A stretch of 64,000 nucleotides of DNA from Pseudomonas shahriarae (GCF_014268455.2 NZ_CP077085.1:3141001-3205000); one strand, 5' to 3'. Shown: positions 33,392-44,118, numbered from the stretch's first letter. Notes: generated by a model not told the origin, from the letters alone. Numbers and translations are program-made.

Positions 33392-34275
33392 TGAAGGCAG
33401 GTCTGCGCATCGACGTCGACACCTACCGCGGCACCCGTGATGGCGTGCCACGGTTGCTGGAGTTGCTGGATGAGGCCGGCATCAAGGCGACGTTCTTCTT
33501 CAGTGTCGGCCCGGACAACATGGGCCGCCACTTGTGGCGCCTGATCCGCCCGCAGTTCCTGTGGAAGATGCTGCGTTCCAACGCGGCCGGGCTGTATGGC
33601 TGGGACATTCTGCTGGCCGGCACCGCCTGGCCGGGCAAGCCGATTGGCCGCGACCTGGGGCACCTGATGCGCCAGGCCAAGGCCGCCGGGCACGAAGTGG
33701 GCCTGCACGCCTGGGATCACCATGGCTGGCAAGCCAATGCCGGGCGCTGGAGCGATGCGCAATTGGTGGAGCAGGTACGCCGTGGGCTCGACACCCTGGG
33801 CGATATCCTCGGCGCCCCGGTGCAGTGTTCTGCCGCCGCCGGCTGGCGGGCCGATGAGCGTGTGGTGCAGGCCAAGCAAGGCTTTGGCTTGCGCTACAAC
33901 AGCGACTGTCGCGGCACCAGCCTGTTCCGCCCGATCCTCGCCGATGGCAGCGCCGGCACGCCGCAGGTCCCGGTGGACTTGCCGACTTTCGATGAGGTGG
34001 TCGGGCCACAGGTCGCGTCCAAGGACTTCAATCGCTTTATTCTTGATCGGTTCACCGAATCGACACTCAACGTCTATACGATCCACGCAGAAGTAGAAGG
34101 GATTCTGATGGCCAATGAATTTCGCCAGCTGCTCGCCCAGGCAGGACAGCGCGGCATCCAGTTCCAACCCTTGGGCAACCTGCTGCCGGCCGATCCGGCC
34201 AGCCTGCCCCTGGCGCATCTGACACGCGGCGTACTCGGCGGCCGCGAAGGCTGGCTGGGAGTGCAACAGGCATGA
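33391..34275 (+). CDS. arnD: 4-deoxy-4-formamido-L-arabinose-phosphoundecaprenol deformylase
   Basis: 294 aa polysaccharide-deacetylase-fold enzyme that removes the formyl group from undecaprenyl-linked Ara4FN. Visible are the metal-binding start [32 protein letters not shown], and [15 protein letters not shown] with the His pair. The TAATG overlap with arnA and the ATGA overlap with arnT show tight coupling. Confidence 0.96.
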   Translation: MKAGLRIDVDTYRGTRDGVPRLLELLDEAGIKATFFFSVGPDNMGRHLWRLIRPQFLWKMLRSNAAGLYGWDILLAGTAWPGKPIGRDLGHLMRQAKAAGHEVGLHAWDHHGWQANAGRWSDAQLVEQVRRGLDTLGDILGAPVQCSAAAGWRADERVVQAKQGFGLRYNSDCRGTSLFRPILADGSAGTPQVPVDLPTFDEVVGPQVASKDFNRFILDRFTESTLNVYTIHAEVEGILMANEFRQLLAQAGQRGIQFQPLGNLLPADPASLPLAHLTRGVLGGREGWLGVQQA

Positions 34276-35927
34276 TCCGACGTTGGGCCCTGCCCCTGCT
34301 CCTGTTGGTCTTCGGCCTGTGCTATCTGTTGCCGATGGTCACCCATGGCCTGTGGATCCCGGACGAAACCCGTTATGCGCAGATCAGCCAGGAAATGCTG
34401 CTGACCGGCAAATGGGCGTCGCCGCACTTTATGGGCATCCGCTATTTCGAAAAACCGGCGGCCGGCTACTGGATGATCGCCCTCGGCCAGGCGCTGTTCG
34501 GGCAGAACCTGTTCGGCGTGCGCGTAGCCTCTGCGCTGGCCACGGGCTTGAGCATATTGCTGGTGTACTTCATGGCCCGGCGCCTGTGGAACGATCCGCG
34601 CAAGAGCCTGGTCTGCAGCGTGCTGTACATGAGTTTTATCAGCGTGGCGATGTCCGGTGGCTACGCCAACCTCGACCCGCAGTTCAGTTTCTGGGTCAAC
34701 CTCAGCGGCGTGGCCTTGTGGCTATGTATCGACAGCCAGACCCGACGCGCCCGCCTGGGCGCCTGGGCCTTGCTGGGGTTTGCCTGCGCCATGGGCTTCA
34801 TGACCAAGGGTTTTCTGGCGTGGCTGCTGCCGGTATTGATCGCCCTGCCCTATATGGTCTGGCAAAAGCGTTTGCGTGAACTGTTGGCCTATGGTCTGGT
34901 TGCCGTGGCGGTGGCGATTGCGGTCAGCCTGCCCTGGGCGCTGATGGTGCATGCCCAGGAGCCCGACTACTGGAACTTCTTCTTCTGGCACGAGCACATC
35001 CAGCGGTTTGCCGGTGAAGATGCCCAGCACGAACAAGCCTGGTGGTACTACCTGCCGTTGCTGGCCGCGTTCAGCTTGCCGTGGCTGGCCCTGCTGCCCT
35101 CCACCCTGAAACAGGCGTGGCAGGAAAAACGCACGCACAAGATCGGCTTCCTGTTGTTTTGGCTGCTGATGCCCCTGGCGTTTTTCAGCCTGAGCAAGGG
35201 CAAGCTGCCGGCCTATATCCTGCCGTGCCTGCTGCCTTTGGCATTGCTGATGGGCCATACCCTGACCGACAAGCTGGCCCAGGCCCGTGGCCGGGTGCTG
35301 CAAGTCAATGGCTGGCTCAACCTGATCATCGGGGTGCTGGGCCTGCTGGCAATCGTGTACTTCCAGTTGAAGAAGCCGATTTATGCCCCGCAGCAGGAAC
35401 TGCTGAGCCTGGTGCTGGTATTCAGCGTGCTGCTGGGCTGGATCATCGCCAACCTGCTGCAGGCGTTACGCCCGTTGCGTTTGTGGGCGGCGCCGGCACT
35501 GGGCAGTTGGTTACTGGTGGCCCTGGTGCCGGCGGCATTGCCGCACTCGGTGGTGAATAACAAGACACCGGACCAGTTCATTATCGATCACGCCGTAGAA
35601 CTGGCGACTACCCAGCGCCTGCTGAGCAACGACCTGGGCGCAGCCTCGGCCCTGGCGTGGCGGCTCAAGCGTCCGGACGTGGCGCTGTACAACACCACCG
35701 GAGAAGTCAAATACGGCCTGGCCTATGCCGACAGCGCCGCCCGACGGGTCAAACTCGCAAGCGTCCAGCAGTGGCTGGGCGACGCGCGCAAACAGGGTTC
35801 GGTGGGCGTGGTAATGCGCGTGAAGGGCGCATCTGAGCAACGCGAACTGGCATTGCTGCCCGCAGACGGCAAGCGCTACGAGCAAGGCAATATGGTGATT
35901 CTGCTGTTCCCGCAGGTGGCGCCTTGA
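34272..35927 (+). CDS. arnT: Lipid A 4-amino-4-deoxy-L-arabinose transferase
   Basis: 551 aa GT39-type integral membrane enzyme that adds L-Ara4N to lipid A on the periplasmic face, giving polymyxin and cationic peptide resistance. It has about 12 hydrophobic segments, the first periplasmic loop with the acidic motif [18 protein letters not shown], and [16 protein letters not shown] just after it. The C-terminal ~130 residues form a soluble periplasmic domain. Overlaps: ATGA with arnD, TTGA with arnE. Confidence 0.96.
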   Translation: MIRRWALPLLLLVFGLCYLLPMVTHGLWIPDETRYAQISQEMLLTGKWASPHFMGIRYFEKPAAGYWMIALGQALFGQNLFGVRVASALATGLSILLVYFMARRLWNDPRKSLVCSVLYMSFISVAMSGGYANLDPQFSFWVNLSGVALWLCIDSQTRRARLGAWALLGFACAMGFMTKGFLAWLLPVLIALPYMVWQKRLRELLAYGLVAVAVAIAVSLPWALMVHAQEPDYWNFFFWHEHIQRFAGEDAQHEQAWWYYLPLLAAFSLPWLALLPSTLKQAWQEKRTHKIGFLLFWLLMPLAFFSLSKGKLPAYILPCLLPLALLMGHTLTDKLAQARGRVLQVNGWLNLIIGVLGLLAIVYFQLKKPIYAPQQELLSLVLVFSVLLGWIIANLLQALRPLRLWAAPALGSWLLVALVPAALPHSVVNNKTPDQFIIDHAVELATTQRLLSNDLGAASALAWRLKRPDVALYNTTGEVKYGLAYADSAARRVKLASVQQWLGDARKQGSVGVVMRVKGASEQRELALLPADGKRYEQGNMVILLFPQVAP

Positions 35928-36274
35928 TCACCCTGCTGCTGCTTCTGGCCGCGTGCCTGCTGACCTGCATGGGCCAGATCGCGCAAAAGTATGCCGTGGA
36001 AGGCTGGCGCGGCCAGCCTGCGGGCTGGGCGTTGAAACTGCGCTCGCCCTGGCTCTGGTCGGCCCTGCTGTGCCTGGGCCTGGGCCTGCTGGTGTGGCTA
36101 CTGGTGCTGCAACGCCTGGAAGTGGGGATTGCCTACCCGATGCTCAGCCTGAATTTTGTATTGATCACCCTGGTGGCGCGCTTTGTGTTCCATGAGCCGG
36201 TGGATCGCCGCCACTGGCTGGGCGTGGCCCTGGTGATGGCCGGCGTGCTGCTGCTGCTGGGAGGTCAGGTATGA
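35924..36274 (+). CDS. arnE: L-Ara4N-phosphoundecaprenol flippase subunit
   Basis: 116 aa small multidrug-resistance-like membrane protein with four predicted helices. Together with ArnF it should flip Ara4N-phosphoundecaprenol across the inner membrane. It begins at a TTG overlapping the arnT stop (TTGA), so translation is coupled. The [10 protein letters not shown] and [20 protein letters not shown] segments fit the family. Confidence 0.92.
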   Translation: MITLLLLLAACLLTCMGQIAQKYAVEGWRGQPAGWALKLRSPWLWSALLCLGLGLLVWLLVLQRLEVGIAYPMLSLNFVLITLVARFVFHEPVDRRHWLGVALVMAGVLLLLGGQV

Positions 36275-36675
36275 GCCGGTTGCGCGGTTTCACCCTGGCG
36301 TTATCCAGCGTAGCACTGGTCAGCGCGGCCCAGTTGGGCATGCGCTGGAGCATGACGCGCCTGCCATTGCCGGCGGAGTGGCTCGCCGCGCCCATGGTTG
36401 ATCCCGTGGCCTTGGGCGTGGTCGCCCTGGCCATCGTGGCCTACGCCCTGTCAATGCTGTGCTGGCTCGGCGCGCTGCAGCACCTGCCCCTGGGTCGCGC
36501 CTATTCGTTGCTGAGTATCAGCTACGTCCTGGTGTACCTGCTGGCGGCCAGCCTGCCGGGCTTCAACGAACCCTTTTCCCTGTCACGGACCTTGGGGGTG
36601 GCTCTGGTCATCCTGGGTGTGCTGACCATCAACTCCCGTCGTATCGGCAACACAAGCCCCAGGAATACCCCATGA
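36271..36675 (+). CDS. arnF: L-Ara4N-phosphoundecaprenol flippase subunit
   Basis: 134 aa, four-helix membrane partner of ArnE, with the family segments [35 protein letters not shown] and a short polar tail. It overlaps both arnE and ugd by ATGA. Confidence 0.92.
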   Translation: MSRLRGFTLALSSVALVSAAQLGMRWSMTRLPLPAEWLAAPMVDPVALGVVALAIVAYALSMLCWLGALQHLPLGRAYSLLSISYVLVYLLAASLPGFNEPFSLSRTLGVALVILGVLTINSRRIGNTSPRNTP

Positions 36676-38045
36676 AAATCAGCGTATTTGGTAGTGGTTA
36701 CGTTGGCCTGGTACAGGCCACCGTATTGGCCGAGGTCGGTCACGATGTGATCTGCATGGACGTTGACGAAAACAAGGTGCGCCTGCTGCAACAAGGCCAT
36801 GTGAGCATTTTCGAGCCGGGGCTTGCCAGCCTGGTCCGGGAAAACCTGGAAAACGGCCGGTTGACCTTCACCAGCCAGGAAAAACTCGCGGTCGAGCATG
36901 GCGAAGTGTTGTTTATCGCAGTTGGCACGCCTTCGGACGAAGACGGCTCGGCGGACTTGAAGTATGTGCTGTCGGTGGGCGATGCGGTGGCCCGCCATCG
37001 CGTCGAGCCGGTAATCCTGGTGGAAAAATCCACGGTCCCGGTGGGCACCGGCGACACCCTGCGCGCCCATATCGACAAGGCCCTGGCCGGTCGCAGCCTG
37101 GTGTTCGATATTGTCTCCAACCCGGAATTCCTCAAGGAAGGCTCTGCGGTGGCCGACTGCCGACGCCCCGACCGGATCATCATCGGTTGCGAACGCGAAG
37201 AAGTGCGTGAGGTGATGCGTGACCTGTACGCGCCGTTCAACCGCAACCACGACCGCATTATCTTTATGGATGTGCGCAGCGCCGAGCTGACCAAGTACGC
37301 CGCCAACTGCATGCTGGCGACCAAGATCAGCTTTATCAACCAGATCGCCGAGCTGGCCGAGCACCTGGGGGCCGATATCGAATCGGTGCGCCTGGGCATC
37401 GGCGCCGACTCGCGGATCGGCTACCACTTTATCTACCCGGGCTGCGGCTACGGCGGCTCGTGCTTCCCCAAGGACATGCGCGCGCTGATCCACAGCGCTC
37501 GCCAAGCCAATTGCTCCAGTGACCTGCTCGAAGCGGTGGAAGCCATCAACCAGCGGCAGAAAAGCAAACTGTTCGAGCGGATCCGGGCGTTCTACAAGGG
37601 CGAACTGCGCGGCAAAACCTTCGCCTTGTGGGGCCTGGCGTTCAAGCCCAACACCGACGACATGCGCGATGCCCCCAGCCGGGTGCTGATGGAATCGCTG
37701 TGGGCCGCCGGGGCCAACGTGCGGGCCTTCGACCCCGAGGCCATGCAGGAAACCCAGAAGCTGTACGGCAATGACCCGCGCCTGATGCTGATGGGCACCC
37801 CGGAATCGACCCTGGGCGGCGCCGATGCCTTGATCATCTGCACTGAGTGGCAGCAGTTCAAAGCCCCGGATTTCGACCTGCTGCACGCCCGCCTCAAGGC
37901 GCCGGTGATCTTTGACGGGCGCAACCTGTATGACGCCGAGCGCCTGGCGCGCAAGGGCTTCCACTACTTCCCGATGGGGCGTGGGCAGTCCTGCGACTTG
38001 CCGATCCCCCAGCAACAGTGGGTACCCCGGCTGCTGGAGGCCTGA
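36672..38045 (+). CDS. ugd: UDP-glucose 6-dehydrogenase
   Basis: 457 aa. It oxidises UDP-glucose to UDP-glucuronate, the precursor used by ArnA. The N-terminal NAD-binding start is [20 protein letters not shown]; the central part has [24 protein letters not shown] and [11 protein letters not shown]; the catalytic Cys is in [14 protein letters not shown]; the C-terminal domain has [18 protein letters not shown]. The start is the ATG overlapping the arnF stop; the open frame to 36459 is only read-through of arnF in another frame. Having ugd in the operon makes UDP-glucuronate supply co-regulated. Confidence 0.97.
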   Translation: MKISVFGSGYVGLVQATVLAEVGHDVICMDVDENKVRLLQQGHVSIFEPGLASLVRENLENGRLTFTSQEKLAVEHGEVLFIAVGTPSDEDGSADLKYVLSVGDAVARHRVEPVILVEKSTVPVGTGDTLRAHIDKALAGRSLVFDIVSNPEFLKEGSAVADCRRPDRIIIGCEREEVREVMRDLYAPFNRNHDRIIFMDVRSAELTKYAANCMLATKISFINQIAELAEHLGADIESVRLGIGADSRIGYHFIYPGCGYGGSCFPKDMRALIHSARQANCSSDLLEAVEAINQRQKSKLFERIRAFYKGELRGKTFALWGLAFKPNTDDMRDAPSRVLMESLWAAGANVRAFDPEAMQETQKLYGNDPRLMLMGTPESTLGGADALIICTEWQQFKAPDFDLLHARLKAPVIFDGRNLYDAERLARKGFHYFPMGRGQSCDLPIPQQQWVPRLLEA

Positions 38046-38048
38046 GGC

Positions 38049-39656
38049 GTGGACACGCTAGCCAGCCCGGCCCTGCACCGCCAATCCTGGGGCGTCGGGC
38101 TCCTGGCGCTGCTGCTGTTTGTCGCCGGCAACTGGGACCAGGCAATTATCGGTTTTGACTCGCGCTTTGTGCTGTTCGCCCAGGAGATGTTGCGCCACGG
38201 CCCGGGGTTTTTCCCCTCCACCTATGGCCAGCCGTATGCCGATTACCTGTCGACCTCAACCCTGCTGACCTGGCTGTTGTCGCTGCCCCTGGGGCGGGTC
38301 ACCAGCTTCAGTGCCTGGCTGCCGACCGCCGTTGCCTCGGCGGTCATCGTCGCCCTGGTCTACCGCCTGACCGCGCCCTACTCCCAGCGCTGGGCGCTGC
38401 TGAGCATCGCGTTGTTGTTGCTCAGCAGCACATTTATCAGCGAAACCCGCGCGGTCTCCCTGGATCAGATGCTCGCGGCGGTGACCCTGGCGCTGTTTTA
38501 CCTGGGCTACGCCCACGATCACTTCGCCAGCCCTCGGCGCCTGCCCTGGCTGTTGCTCCTGTTATTGCTCGGCTTTGCGATTCGCGGGCCCATCGGCCTC
38601 GTGATCCCCACCGGGGTGTTGTGCAGCTATTACCTGCTCAATCGTCAGTGGCGCCGGTTGTTCAGCTTCGGCGTGCTGGCCTTGGCGCTGCTGCTGGCGT
38701 GTGTCGGCTTGCTGCTGTTGCTGGCCAAGGTCAGTGGTGGCGAAAGCTTTATGCAGGACGTGATCCGCATGCAGTTCCTCGGGCGCCTGGACGGCCGCGA
38801 AGGCTCCGGCAGCGTCTGGTATTACTTCAGCAGCTCCCTGGGCAACTACGCCCCGGCCTACCCGTTGGCCCTGCTGGCGCTACTGGCGGTGCTGTTCAGT
38901 GCCCGGCGCACCGCTGATAGCGCATGGCAGTTGTTGCTGGGGTGCACGGCTGCGGGTTTGATCGTGCTGCTTGGCCTGTCGATCCCCGAGGCGAAAAAAG
39001 CCCGCTATGTGTTACCGATGATGCCGATGGTGGCGATTATCGCCGCGTACCCGTTCCACAGGGTGGACGGGCGGCTGTTCAAGGGGCTGCGGGGCTTGAT
39101 GCTGGGGCTGTGGGCGCTGACCCCGGGGCTGTTGATCGGCGCGCTGCTGGTGGCGCGCCAGCGCTTTGCTGCGCAGCTGGAGCATTTCCAGGGCGTGTTG
39201 GGCCTGTTGATCGGCTTGCAGCTCCTGAGTGTGGGGATGCTCCTCAAGTGGCGCTGGCGCCCGGTGGGGCCGGCGTTTTGCGCGGTGCTGGCGGTTTGGG
39301 GCCTGTACATCCTGGTGGTCGAACCGGTGGAGCGCCGTCTCTACGACACCCGCACCTTTGCCCGCGAGGCCCATGCGCTGATCCAGCAGCACCCGGCGCC
39401 GCTGGTATTGCATGGCTTGGGTAAAGACGCCAAGGCCATCAAGTTCATGGTCAATGTGGAATGTGACCGGGTGCCGCTGTTTACCCAGGCACCTGCCGAC
39501 CTGGCCTCGTTGCCGGCGCCAGCGTGGCTGGTGATGGACCAGGCTGATTTCCAGCGCCTCGATGAGCCACGCTGGCGCGGATTGACGCCGGTACTGACGG
39601 GGCCCTTCGATAAAAACACCTATGTGCTGCTGCGTCTGGAGCGGGCTGGGCCATAG
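38049..39656 (+). CDS. ArnT-like GT39 glycosyltransferase (second copy)
   Basis: 535 aa integral membrane protein starting at GTG with GGAGG upstream, 3 bp after ugd. It keeps the GT39 layout: an early hydrophobic segment, a first loop with GFDSRFVLFAQEMLRHGPGF, many helices, and a C-terminal periplasmic part (FMVNVECDRVPLFTQAPADL). The arnT-type acidic pair of the first loop (DE in IPDETRYA) appears only as a single Asp (FDSRFVLFA), so sugar or acceptor specificity may differ. It may be an alternative lipid A or LPS-core transferase for aminoarabinose or another undecaprenyl-linked sugar. Confidence 0.85.
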   Translation: MDTLASPALHRQSWGVGLLALLLFVAGNWDQAIIGFDSRFVLFAQEMLRHGPGFFPSTYGQPYADYLSTSTLLTWLLSLPLGRVTSFSAWLPTAVASAVIVALVYRLTAPYSQRWALLSIALLLLSSTFISETRAVSLDQMLAAVTLALFYLGYAHDHFASPRRLPWLLLLLLLGFAIRGPIGLVIPTGVLCSYYLLNRQWRRLFSFGVLALALLLACVGLLLLLAKVSGGESFMQDVIRMQFLGRLDGREGSGSVWYYFSSSLGNYAPAYPLALLALLAVLFSARRTADSAWQLLLGCTAAGLIVLLGLSIPEAKKARYVLPMMPMVAIIAAYPFHRVDGRLFKGLRGLMLGLWALTPGLLIGALLVARQRFAAQLEHFQGVLGLLIGLQLLSVGMLLKWRWRPVGPAFCAVLAVWGLYILVVEPVERRLYDTRTFAREAHALIQQHPAPLVLHGLGKDAKAIKFMVNVECDRVPLFTQAPADLASLPAPAWLVMDQADFQRLDEPRWRGLTPVLTGPFDKNTYVLLRLERAGP

Positions 39657-39846
39657 CAGGCATTTAAAGCCCTGTGGGGTGGTCATAAGCGCCACACGCA
39701 CTATCAAGAAAGCTCCTACGTTTGTATCCGTAAATGCCGGTACCAGCGCCCCTATCAGCCCCATAACCCCGGCGCTAAACTGGTTTTACATCTGTGCTGC
39801 ATAGTTACCGCCAAACGTTCAAAAGACGCCTCAGAGGATCGCCGCC

Positions 39847-40053
39847 ATGGCTAAAGAGCAATTGCCTATTGAGCAGGTACATGTCGGCTATATCCCCATG
39901 CCCACCCTTGATCGGCTGATGGAGTTGCGCGACGCCCTGGTCGCGCTCAAGGGGCCGCTGGCCAATGACCCACGGCTGCGGGAAAGTGTGCAGAAGTCGT
40001 TGATCAATGCCGAGAACCACGAGCGGGTGCTGGGCAAGGTCAGCCTGGGGTAG
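39847..40053 (+). CDS. Small conserved hypothetical protein
   Basis: 68 aa, soluble, mostly helical (LDRLMELRDALVALKGPLAN, LRESVQKSLINAENHERVLG), with AGAGGA 9 nt before the ATG. It has its own upstream gap (190 bp, nothing else seen) and a strong terminator 115 bp downstream. I do not recognise the family. Confidence 0.7.
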   Translation: MAKEQLPIEQVHVGYIPMPTLDRLMELRDALVALKGPLANDPRLRESVQKSLINAENHERVLGKVSLG

Positions 40054-40167
40054 GAGCGATGTTGATGCAAAAATACTGCACTTAACCTGCATTAATATGC
40101 ATTGGCGAGGGGTTTGATTGATCGGCACACTTCGCCGGTTCCTCCCCCAAATGTTGGAACTTTCGCA

Positions 40168-40201
40168 GGGCTTTGCGGGAAACCGCAAAGCCCTTCTTTT
40201 T
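40168..40201 (+). terminator. Rho-independent terminator
   Basis: A perfect 11-bp stem (GGGCTTTGCGG / CCGCAAAGCCC) with a GAAA tetraloop is followed by TTCTTTTT. It ends the small upstream gene. Confidence 0.95.
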
Positions 40202-40253
40202 GCCTGATCCCGCATTATTTCCTGCTCGCCTTTGAAGATTGGACTGCCCCGCA

Positions 40254-40958
40254 ATGCTCGCTCGTTGGTTACCCGCTGCTATCAATACCCGTCCCGCCGA
40301 ATGGAGCCGCGCCGCCATCGGCATGGCCCTGGGCACCCTGTTTAGCGTATGGCTCTGCGCCCAGGTGTATGGCCTGGAAGTGGCCATGCACCTGCTGGGT
40401 CCGCTGGGGGCCTCTGCCGTGCTGTTGTTTGCGGTGTCATCGGGGGCCCTCGCCCAGCCATGGTCGATTATTGGCAGCTATCTATGCGCCAGTGTGGTGG
40501 CCTTGCTGGTAGCCCGGGTCTTGGGCCGGACCCTGGGCAGTGCCTGCCTTGCGGCGGGCATGGCGTTGATGCTGATGTGCTGGCTGCGTTGCCTGCACCC
40601 GCCCTCGGGTGGCCTGGCCATGACCCTGGTCCTTGCCGACCCGGCCAGCATCGCCCTGGGTTGGCAGGAGGTCGGGCCGGTCATGCTGGGGGCTGGCACC
40701 CTGCTGCTCTCGGCCCTGGCCTATAACAACCTGACCCGCACCCGTTACCCCAAGGGCCCCGCCGAGGTGCCGGTGATGGTGCAACCGCACGCTCGGGAGG
40801 TGGACGCCAAAATCACCGCCGTGGACCTGGAGCAGGCGTTGGCGCAAATGGAGCAGTTTTTCGACGTCACCCCCAGCGAACTGGAAGAGCTGATCCACAT
40901 CGCTGAAGACCATGCGCGCCGCCGCAGCATTGGCCAAGTGCTGGCCAGCCGGGTGTAG
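40254..40958 (+). CDS. HPP family membrane protein
   Basis: 234 aa inner-membrane protein. An N-terminal domain of about four helices carries the family signature LRCLHPPSGGLAM; a short cytoplasmic tail (~60 aa, ITAVDLEQALAQMEQFFDVT) follows. HPP proteins have been linked to nitrite transport in plastids and cyanobacteria; the bacterial role here is not settled. The ATG at 40254 is used because the frame's earlier candidate is a TTG five codons upstream without better support. It stands alone. Confidence 0.85.
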   Translation: MLARWLPAAINTRPAEWSRAAIGMALGTLFSVWLCAQVYGLEVAMHLLGPLGASAVLLFAVSSGALAQPWSIIGSYLCASVVALLVARVLGRTLGSACLAAGMALMLMCWLRCLHPPSGGLAMTLVLADPASIALGWQEVGPVMLGAGTLLLSALAYNNLTRTRYPKGPAEVPVMVQPHAREVDAKITAVDLEQALAQMEQFFDVTPSELEELIHIAEDHARRRSIGQVLASRV

Positions 40959-41116
40959 GCGCACCCACCCTGGTTTTTTATCGAATACCCCCTGCATAAA
41001 TGCAAAGATGACCTGCAGGATTCCGGCTTGTACTGGGCAAATTTGCACTGGTACGATCCGGAGATGGTTCGCCCGCGAACATTTTGATAAAGAACAATAA
41101 AAGCAGGGAGTTACAG

Positions 41117-42223
41117 ATGACTGCTCAGGCTCAGTCCCAGGCGACATGCAGCACCCAGTCCTCCCAGGACAGCGTCCTGGCCGAAGTACGCAACCATATC
41201 GGCCACCTGACCCTCAACCGCCCCGCCGGCCTCAACGCCATCACCCTGGACATGGTCCGCAGCCTTTCGGCGCATTTGCGCGCCTGGGCCGAGGATGCCC
41301 AGGTGCATGCCGTGGTGTTGCGCGGCGCCGGCGAGAAAGCCTTCTGCGCCGGTGGCGATATCCGCTCGCTGTACGACAGCTTCAAGGGTGGCGACACCCT
41401 GCATGAAGACTTCTTCGTCGAAGAATACGCCCTCGACCTGGCCATTCATCATTACCGCAAGCCGGTCCTCGCCCTGATGGACGGCTTTGTCCTGGGCGGC
41501 GGCATGGGCCTGGTCCAGGGGGCCGACCTGCGGGTTGTCACCGAACGCAGCCGCCTGGCCATGCCGGAAGTGGCCATCGGTTACTTCCCGGATGTGGGCG
41601 GCAGCTACTTCCTGCCGCGCATTCCTGGCGAGCTGGGGATTTACCTGGGGGTGACCGGGGTGCAGATCCGCGCCGCCGACGCCCTGTACTGCGGGCTCGC
41701 CGACTGGTACCTCGACAGCGCCAGGCTGGCGGAACTGGATCAGAAACTCGACCGCCTGCAATGGCACGATTCGCCACTCAAGGACCTGCAAGGCTTGCTG
41801 GCCAAGCTTGCGGTGCAACAATTGCCGGATGCGCCACTGGCCGCCCTGCGCCCGGCCATCGACCACTTCTTTGCCCAGCCGGATGTGCCGAGCATTGTCG
41901 AACAACTGCAACAAGTGACCGTCGCCGATAGCCATGAATGGGCGCTGAGCACCTCGCAGTTGATGCAGACCCGCTCCCCCTTGGCCATGGCCGTCACCCT
42001 GCAGATGCTGCGACGCGGTCGCCACCTGGCACTGGAAGATTGCTTCGCCTTGGAACTGCACCTGGACCGCCAGTGGTTCGCCCGGGGCGACCTGATCGAA
42101 GGCGTGCGCGCGTTGTTGATCGATAAGGACAAAGCCCCGCGCTGGAACCCGCCAACGCTCTCGGCATTGGACCAGCACCACGTCGACAGCTTCTTCCAAG
42201 ACTTCGCGAAGAACGGGAACTAA
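41117..42223 (+). CDS. Enoyl-CoA hydratase/isomerase family, 3-hydroxyisobutyryl-CoA hydrolase type
   Basis: 368 aa, longer than a plain enoyl-CoA hydratase and the right size for 3-hydroxyisobutyryl-CoA hydrolase of valine breakdown. Crotonase-fold marks: LTLNRPAGLNAITLDMV, the oxyanion-hole AFCAGGDIRSLY and GFVLGGGMGLVQGADLRVV, and MPEVAIGYFPDVGGSYFLPR with the hydrolase-type Glu and Asp. GGGAG lies 6-7 nt before the ATG. It is 3 bp from an acyl-CoA dehydrogenase gene, so together they could turn isobutyryl-CoA via methacrylyl-CoA (another hydratase needed) to 3-hydroxyisobutyrate. Confidence 0.88.
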   Translation: MTAQAQSQATCSTQSSQDSVLAEVRNHIGHLTLNRPAGLNAITLDMVRSLSAHLRAWAEDAQVHAVVLRGAGEKAFCAGGDIRSLYDSFKGGDTLHEDFFVEEYALDLAIHHYRKPVLALMDGFVLGGGMGLVQGADLRVVTERSRLAMPEVAIGYFPDVGGSYFLPRIPGELGIYLGVTGVQIRAADALYCGLADWYLDSARLAELDQKLDRLQWHDSPLKDLQGLLAKLAVQQLPDAPLAALRPAIDHFFAQPDVPSIVEQLQQVTVADSHEWALSTSQLMQTRSPLAMAVTLQMLRRGRHLALEDCFALELHLDRQWFARGDLIEGVRALLIDKDKAPRWNPPTLSALDQHHVDSFFQDFAKNGN

Positions 42224-42226
42224 CTC

Positions 42227-43378
42227 ATGCAAGATATTGAGTTTACAGAAGAACAAGTCATGATTCGCGACATGGCGCGCGACTTTGCCCGTGGCGAAAT
42301 CGCGCCCCATGCCCAGGCCTGGGAAAAGGCCGGCTGGATCGACGACGGCCTGGTCGCCAAGATGGGAGAACTGGGCCTGCTGGGCATGGTAGTGCCGGAA
42401 GAATGGGGGGGCACCTATGTGGATTACGTGGCCTACGCCCTGGCCGTCGAGGAGATTTCTGCGGGTGACGGCGCGGTAGGCGCGCTGATGAGTATCCATA
42501 ATTCAGTGGGTTGCGGGCCGATCCTCAACTACGGCACACAGGCACAGAAAGAAACCTGGCTGGCCGAACTGGCCAGCGGCCAGGCCATCGGCTGCTTTTG
42601 CCTGACCGAGCCCCAGGCCGGCTCCGAAGCCCACAACCTGCGCACCCGCGCCGAATTGCGTGATGGCCAGTGGGTGATCAACGGCGCCAAGCAGTTTGTC
42701 AGCAATGGCAAACGGGCCAAATTAGCGATTGTGTTTGCAGTGACCGACCCGGAGTTGGGCAAAAAGGGCATTTCGGCGTTCCTGGTGCCCACCGACACCC
42801 CAGGTTTCACCGTGGACCGTACCGAACACAAGATGGGCATCCGCGCCTCGGACACCTGCGCCGTGACCCTCAGCCAGTGCAGCGTGCCCGAAGCCAACCT
42901 GCTGGGCGAACGCGGCAAGGGCCTGGCCATTGCCCTGTCCAACCTGGAGGGTGGGCGCATCGGTATCGCCGCCCAGGCCCTGGGCATTGCCCGCGCGGCC
43001 TTTGAAGCGGCGTTGGCCTACGCCCGTGACCGGGTGCAGTTCGACAAGGCCATTATTGAGCACCAGAGCGTGGCCAACCTGCTGGCCGACATGCAGACCC
43101 GCCTCAATGCCGCACGCTTGCTGATCCTGCATGCCGCACGGTTGCGCAGTGCGGGCAAGCCGTGCCTGTCCGAAGCCTCCCAGGCCAAGCTGTTTGCTTC
43201 GGAAATGGCCGAGAAAGTCTGCTCTTCGGCGATGCAGATCCATGGCGGCTATGGCTACCTGGAAGACTACCCGGTGGAACGCTACTACCGGGATGCGCGG
43301 ATTACGCAGATTTATGAGGGTACCAGTGAGATCCAGCGCATGGTGATTGCACGGGAACTGAAGCACTATCAGCTCTGA
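42227..43378 (+). CDS. Acyl-CoA dehydrogenase (isobutyryl-CoA dehydrogenase-like)
   Basis: 383 aa FAD enzyme of standard length. Motifs: [20 protein letters not shown] (FAD/substrate), [67 protein letters not shown] and the catalytic Glu in [19 protein letters not shown]. Context with a 3-hydroxyisobutyryl-CoA hydrolase makes branched short-chain acyl-CoA the likely substrate. It is unlike the shortened acyl-CoA dehydrogenase-like gene at 57831. Confidence 0.9.
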   Translation: MQDIEFTEEQVMIRDMARDFARGEIAPHAQAWEKAGWIDDGLVAKMGELGLLGMVVPEEWGGTYVDYVAYALAVEEISAGDGAVGALMSIHNSVGCGPILNYGTQAQKETWLAELASGQAIGCFCLTEPQAGSEAHNLRTRAELRDGQWVINGAKQFVSNGKRAKLAIVFAVTDPELGKKGISAFLVPTDTPGFTVDRTEHKMGIRASDTCAVTLSQCSVPEANLLGERGKGLAIALSNLEGGRIGIAAQALGIARAAFEAALAYARDRVQFDKAIIEHQSVANLLADMQTRLNAARLLILHAARLRSAGKPCLSEASQAKLFASEMAEKVCSSAMQIHGGYGYLEDYPVERYYRDARITQIYEGTSEIQRMVIARELKHYQL

Positions 43379-43386
43379 TCACTAAC

Positions 43387-43413
43387 GATTGCTCCCTTTG
43401 TAGGGGAGCAATC
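43387..43413. terminator. Perfect 10-bp hairpin between convergent genes
   Basis: GATTGCTCCC pairs with GGGAGCAATC around TTTGTAG. There is no T-run on either side. It is placed between the convergent acyl-CoA dehydrogenase and hypothetical genes. Confidence 0.6.
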
Positions 43414-43429
43414 GGCAAACAAGAGACTG

Positions 43430-43855
43430 TCATAGGTTTTTCATGTCGAACTTCACAGACGCCGTCAGTGTTTTTCTTTCACGTATGGCCTTGATAAACA
43501 TCGTTCCTTCAGCACGTTTTCCGTCTGGAGAAAACGTAACATCAACGTGGCCCTCTCTTGTGATCCATGGCGTGGATGAATCCAGCGTGTAAAAGTCCAG
43601 GACGCGCAGCTCCGCGTCTCCAAGCTGATACTTACCGGAGGGAGTGCCAGCCTGCAAAGCCGCTTCGATGGCCGTGGGGTTGGGTGCAGTCCCCTGGTCA
43701 CCGTATAGGTGAACTGAATCCTGGAGGCGGCCATACCAAACAAAGTCCGCAACAAAGTCTGTGCCGGGCGTATTGTCTATGGTGACTGTCGCTTGCATGG
43801 TGCCGGTTGAGCGGGCATTGCCCTTCACAATTCTTGTGCGCGTATCGTTAGACAT
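43430..43855 (-). CDS. Hypothetical protein
   Basis: 141 aa, soluble, no signal peptide. Beta-rich sequence (MQATVTIDNTPGTDFVADFV, LGDAELRVLDFYTLDSSTPW, GHVDVTFSPDGKRAEGTMF). I do not recognise it. The start is the ATG at 43855 with GGCGAG upstream; an in-frame TTG at 43870 is less likely. Its coding composition is slightly AT-richer than its neighbours and it stands alone on the minus strand, so it may be an accessory gene. Confidence 0.65.
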   Translation of the reverse strand: MSNDTRTRIVKGNARSTGTMQATVTIDNTPGTDFVADFVWYGRLQDSVHLYGDQGTAPNPTAIEAALQAGTPSGKYQLGDAELRVLDFYTLDSSTPWITREGHVDVTFSPDGKRAEGTMFIKAIRERKTLTASVKFDMKNL

Positions 43856-43924
43856 TTTCTCGCCATCCAAATGACTGATTAATAAGTTGCGTGCTCATTA
43901 GATAACGAGTCGTGAATATAAAAA

Positions 43925-43942
43925 ACTGTCAAATCTGACAGT
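43925..43942. promoter_or_regulatory. Palindrome upstream of the hypothetical gene
   Basis: ACTGTCA pairs with TGACAGT around AATC in an AT-rich stretch, 70 bp before the minus-strand start. It is either an operator or a small hairpin. The rest of the 263-bp gap shows nothing clear. Confidence 0.35.
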
Positions 43943-44118
43943 CTAAAACGTTGGCTTTTATTTCTTTTTACCCCGTGTAATGAGTGCATGACGGTCCCTC
44001 TGCGGGTGATGCCCAGTGGTTAGCCTGCTTATAAGATTGATCACCCAGTGCAATGCCCGTAAGTCCGACTAATCTGTCTAGCTCCTAGTGCCCGTTCTCA
44101 CCACACAGGAGGTGTGTC

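Noticed and set aside
31376..33451. Minus-strand open frame of 691 codons opposite arnA
   Set aside because: Typical GC-rich antisense shadow. arnA on the plus strand has all catalytic motifs and overlapping operon partners.
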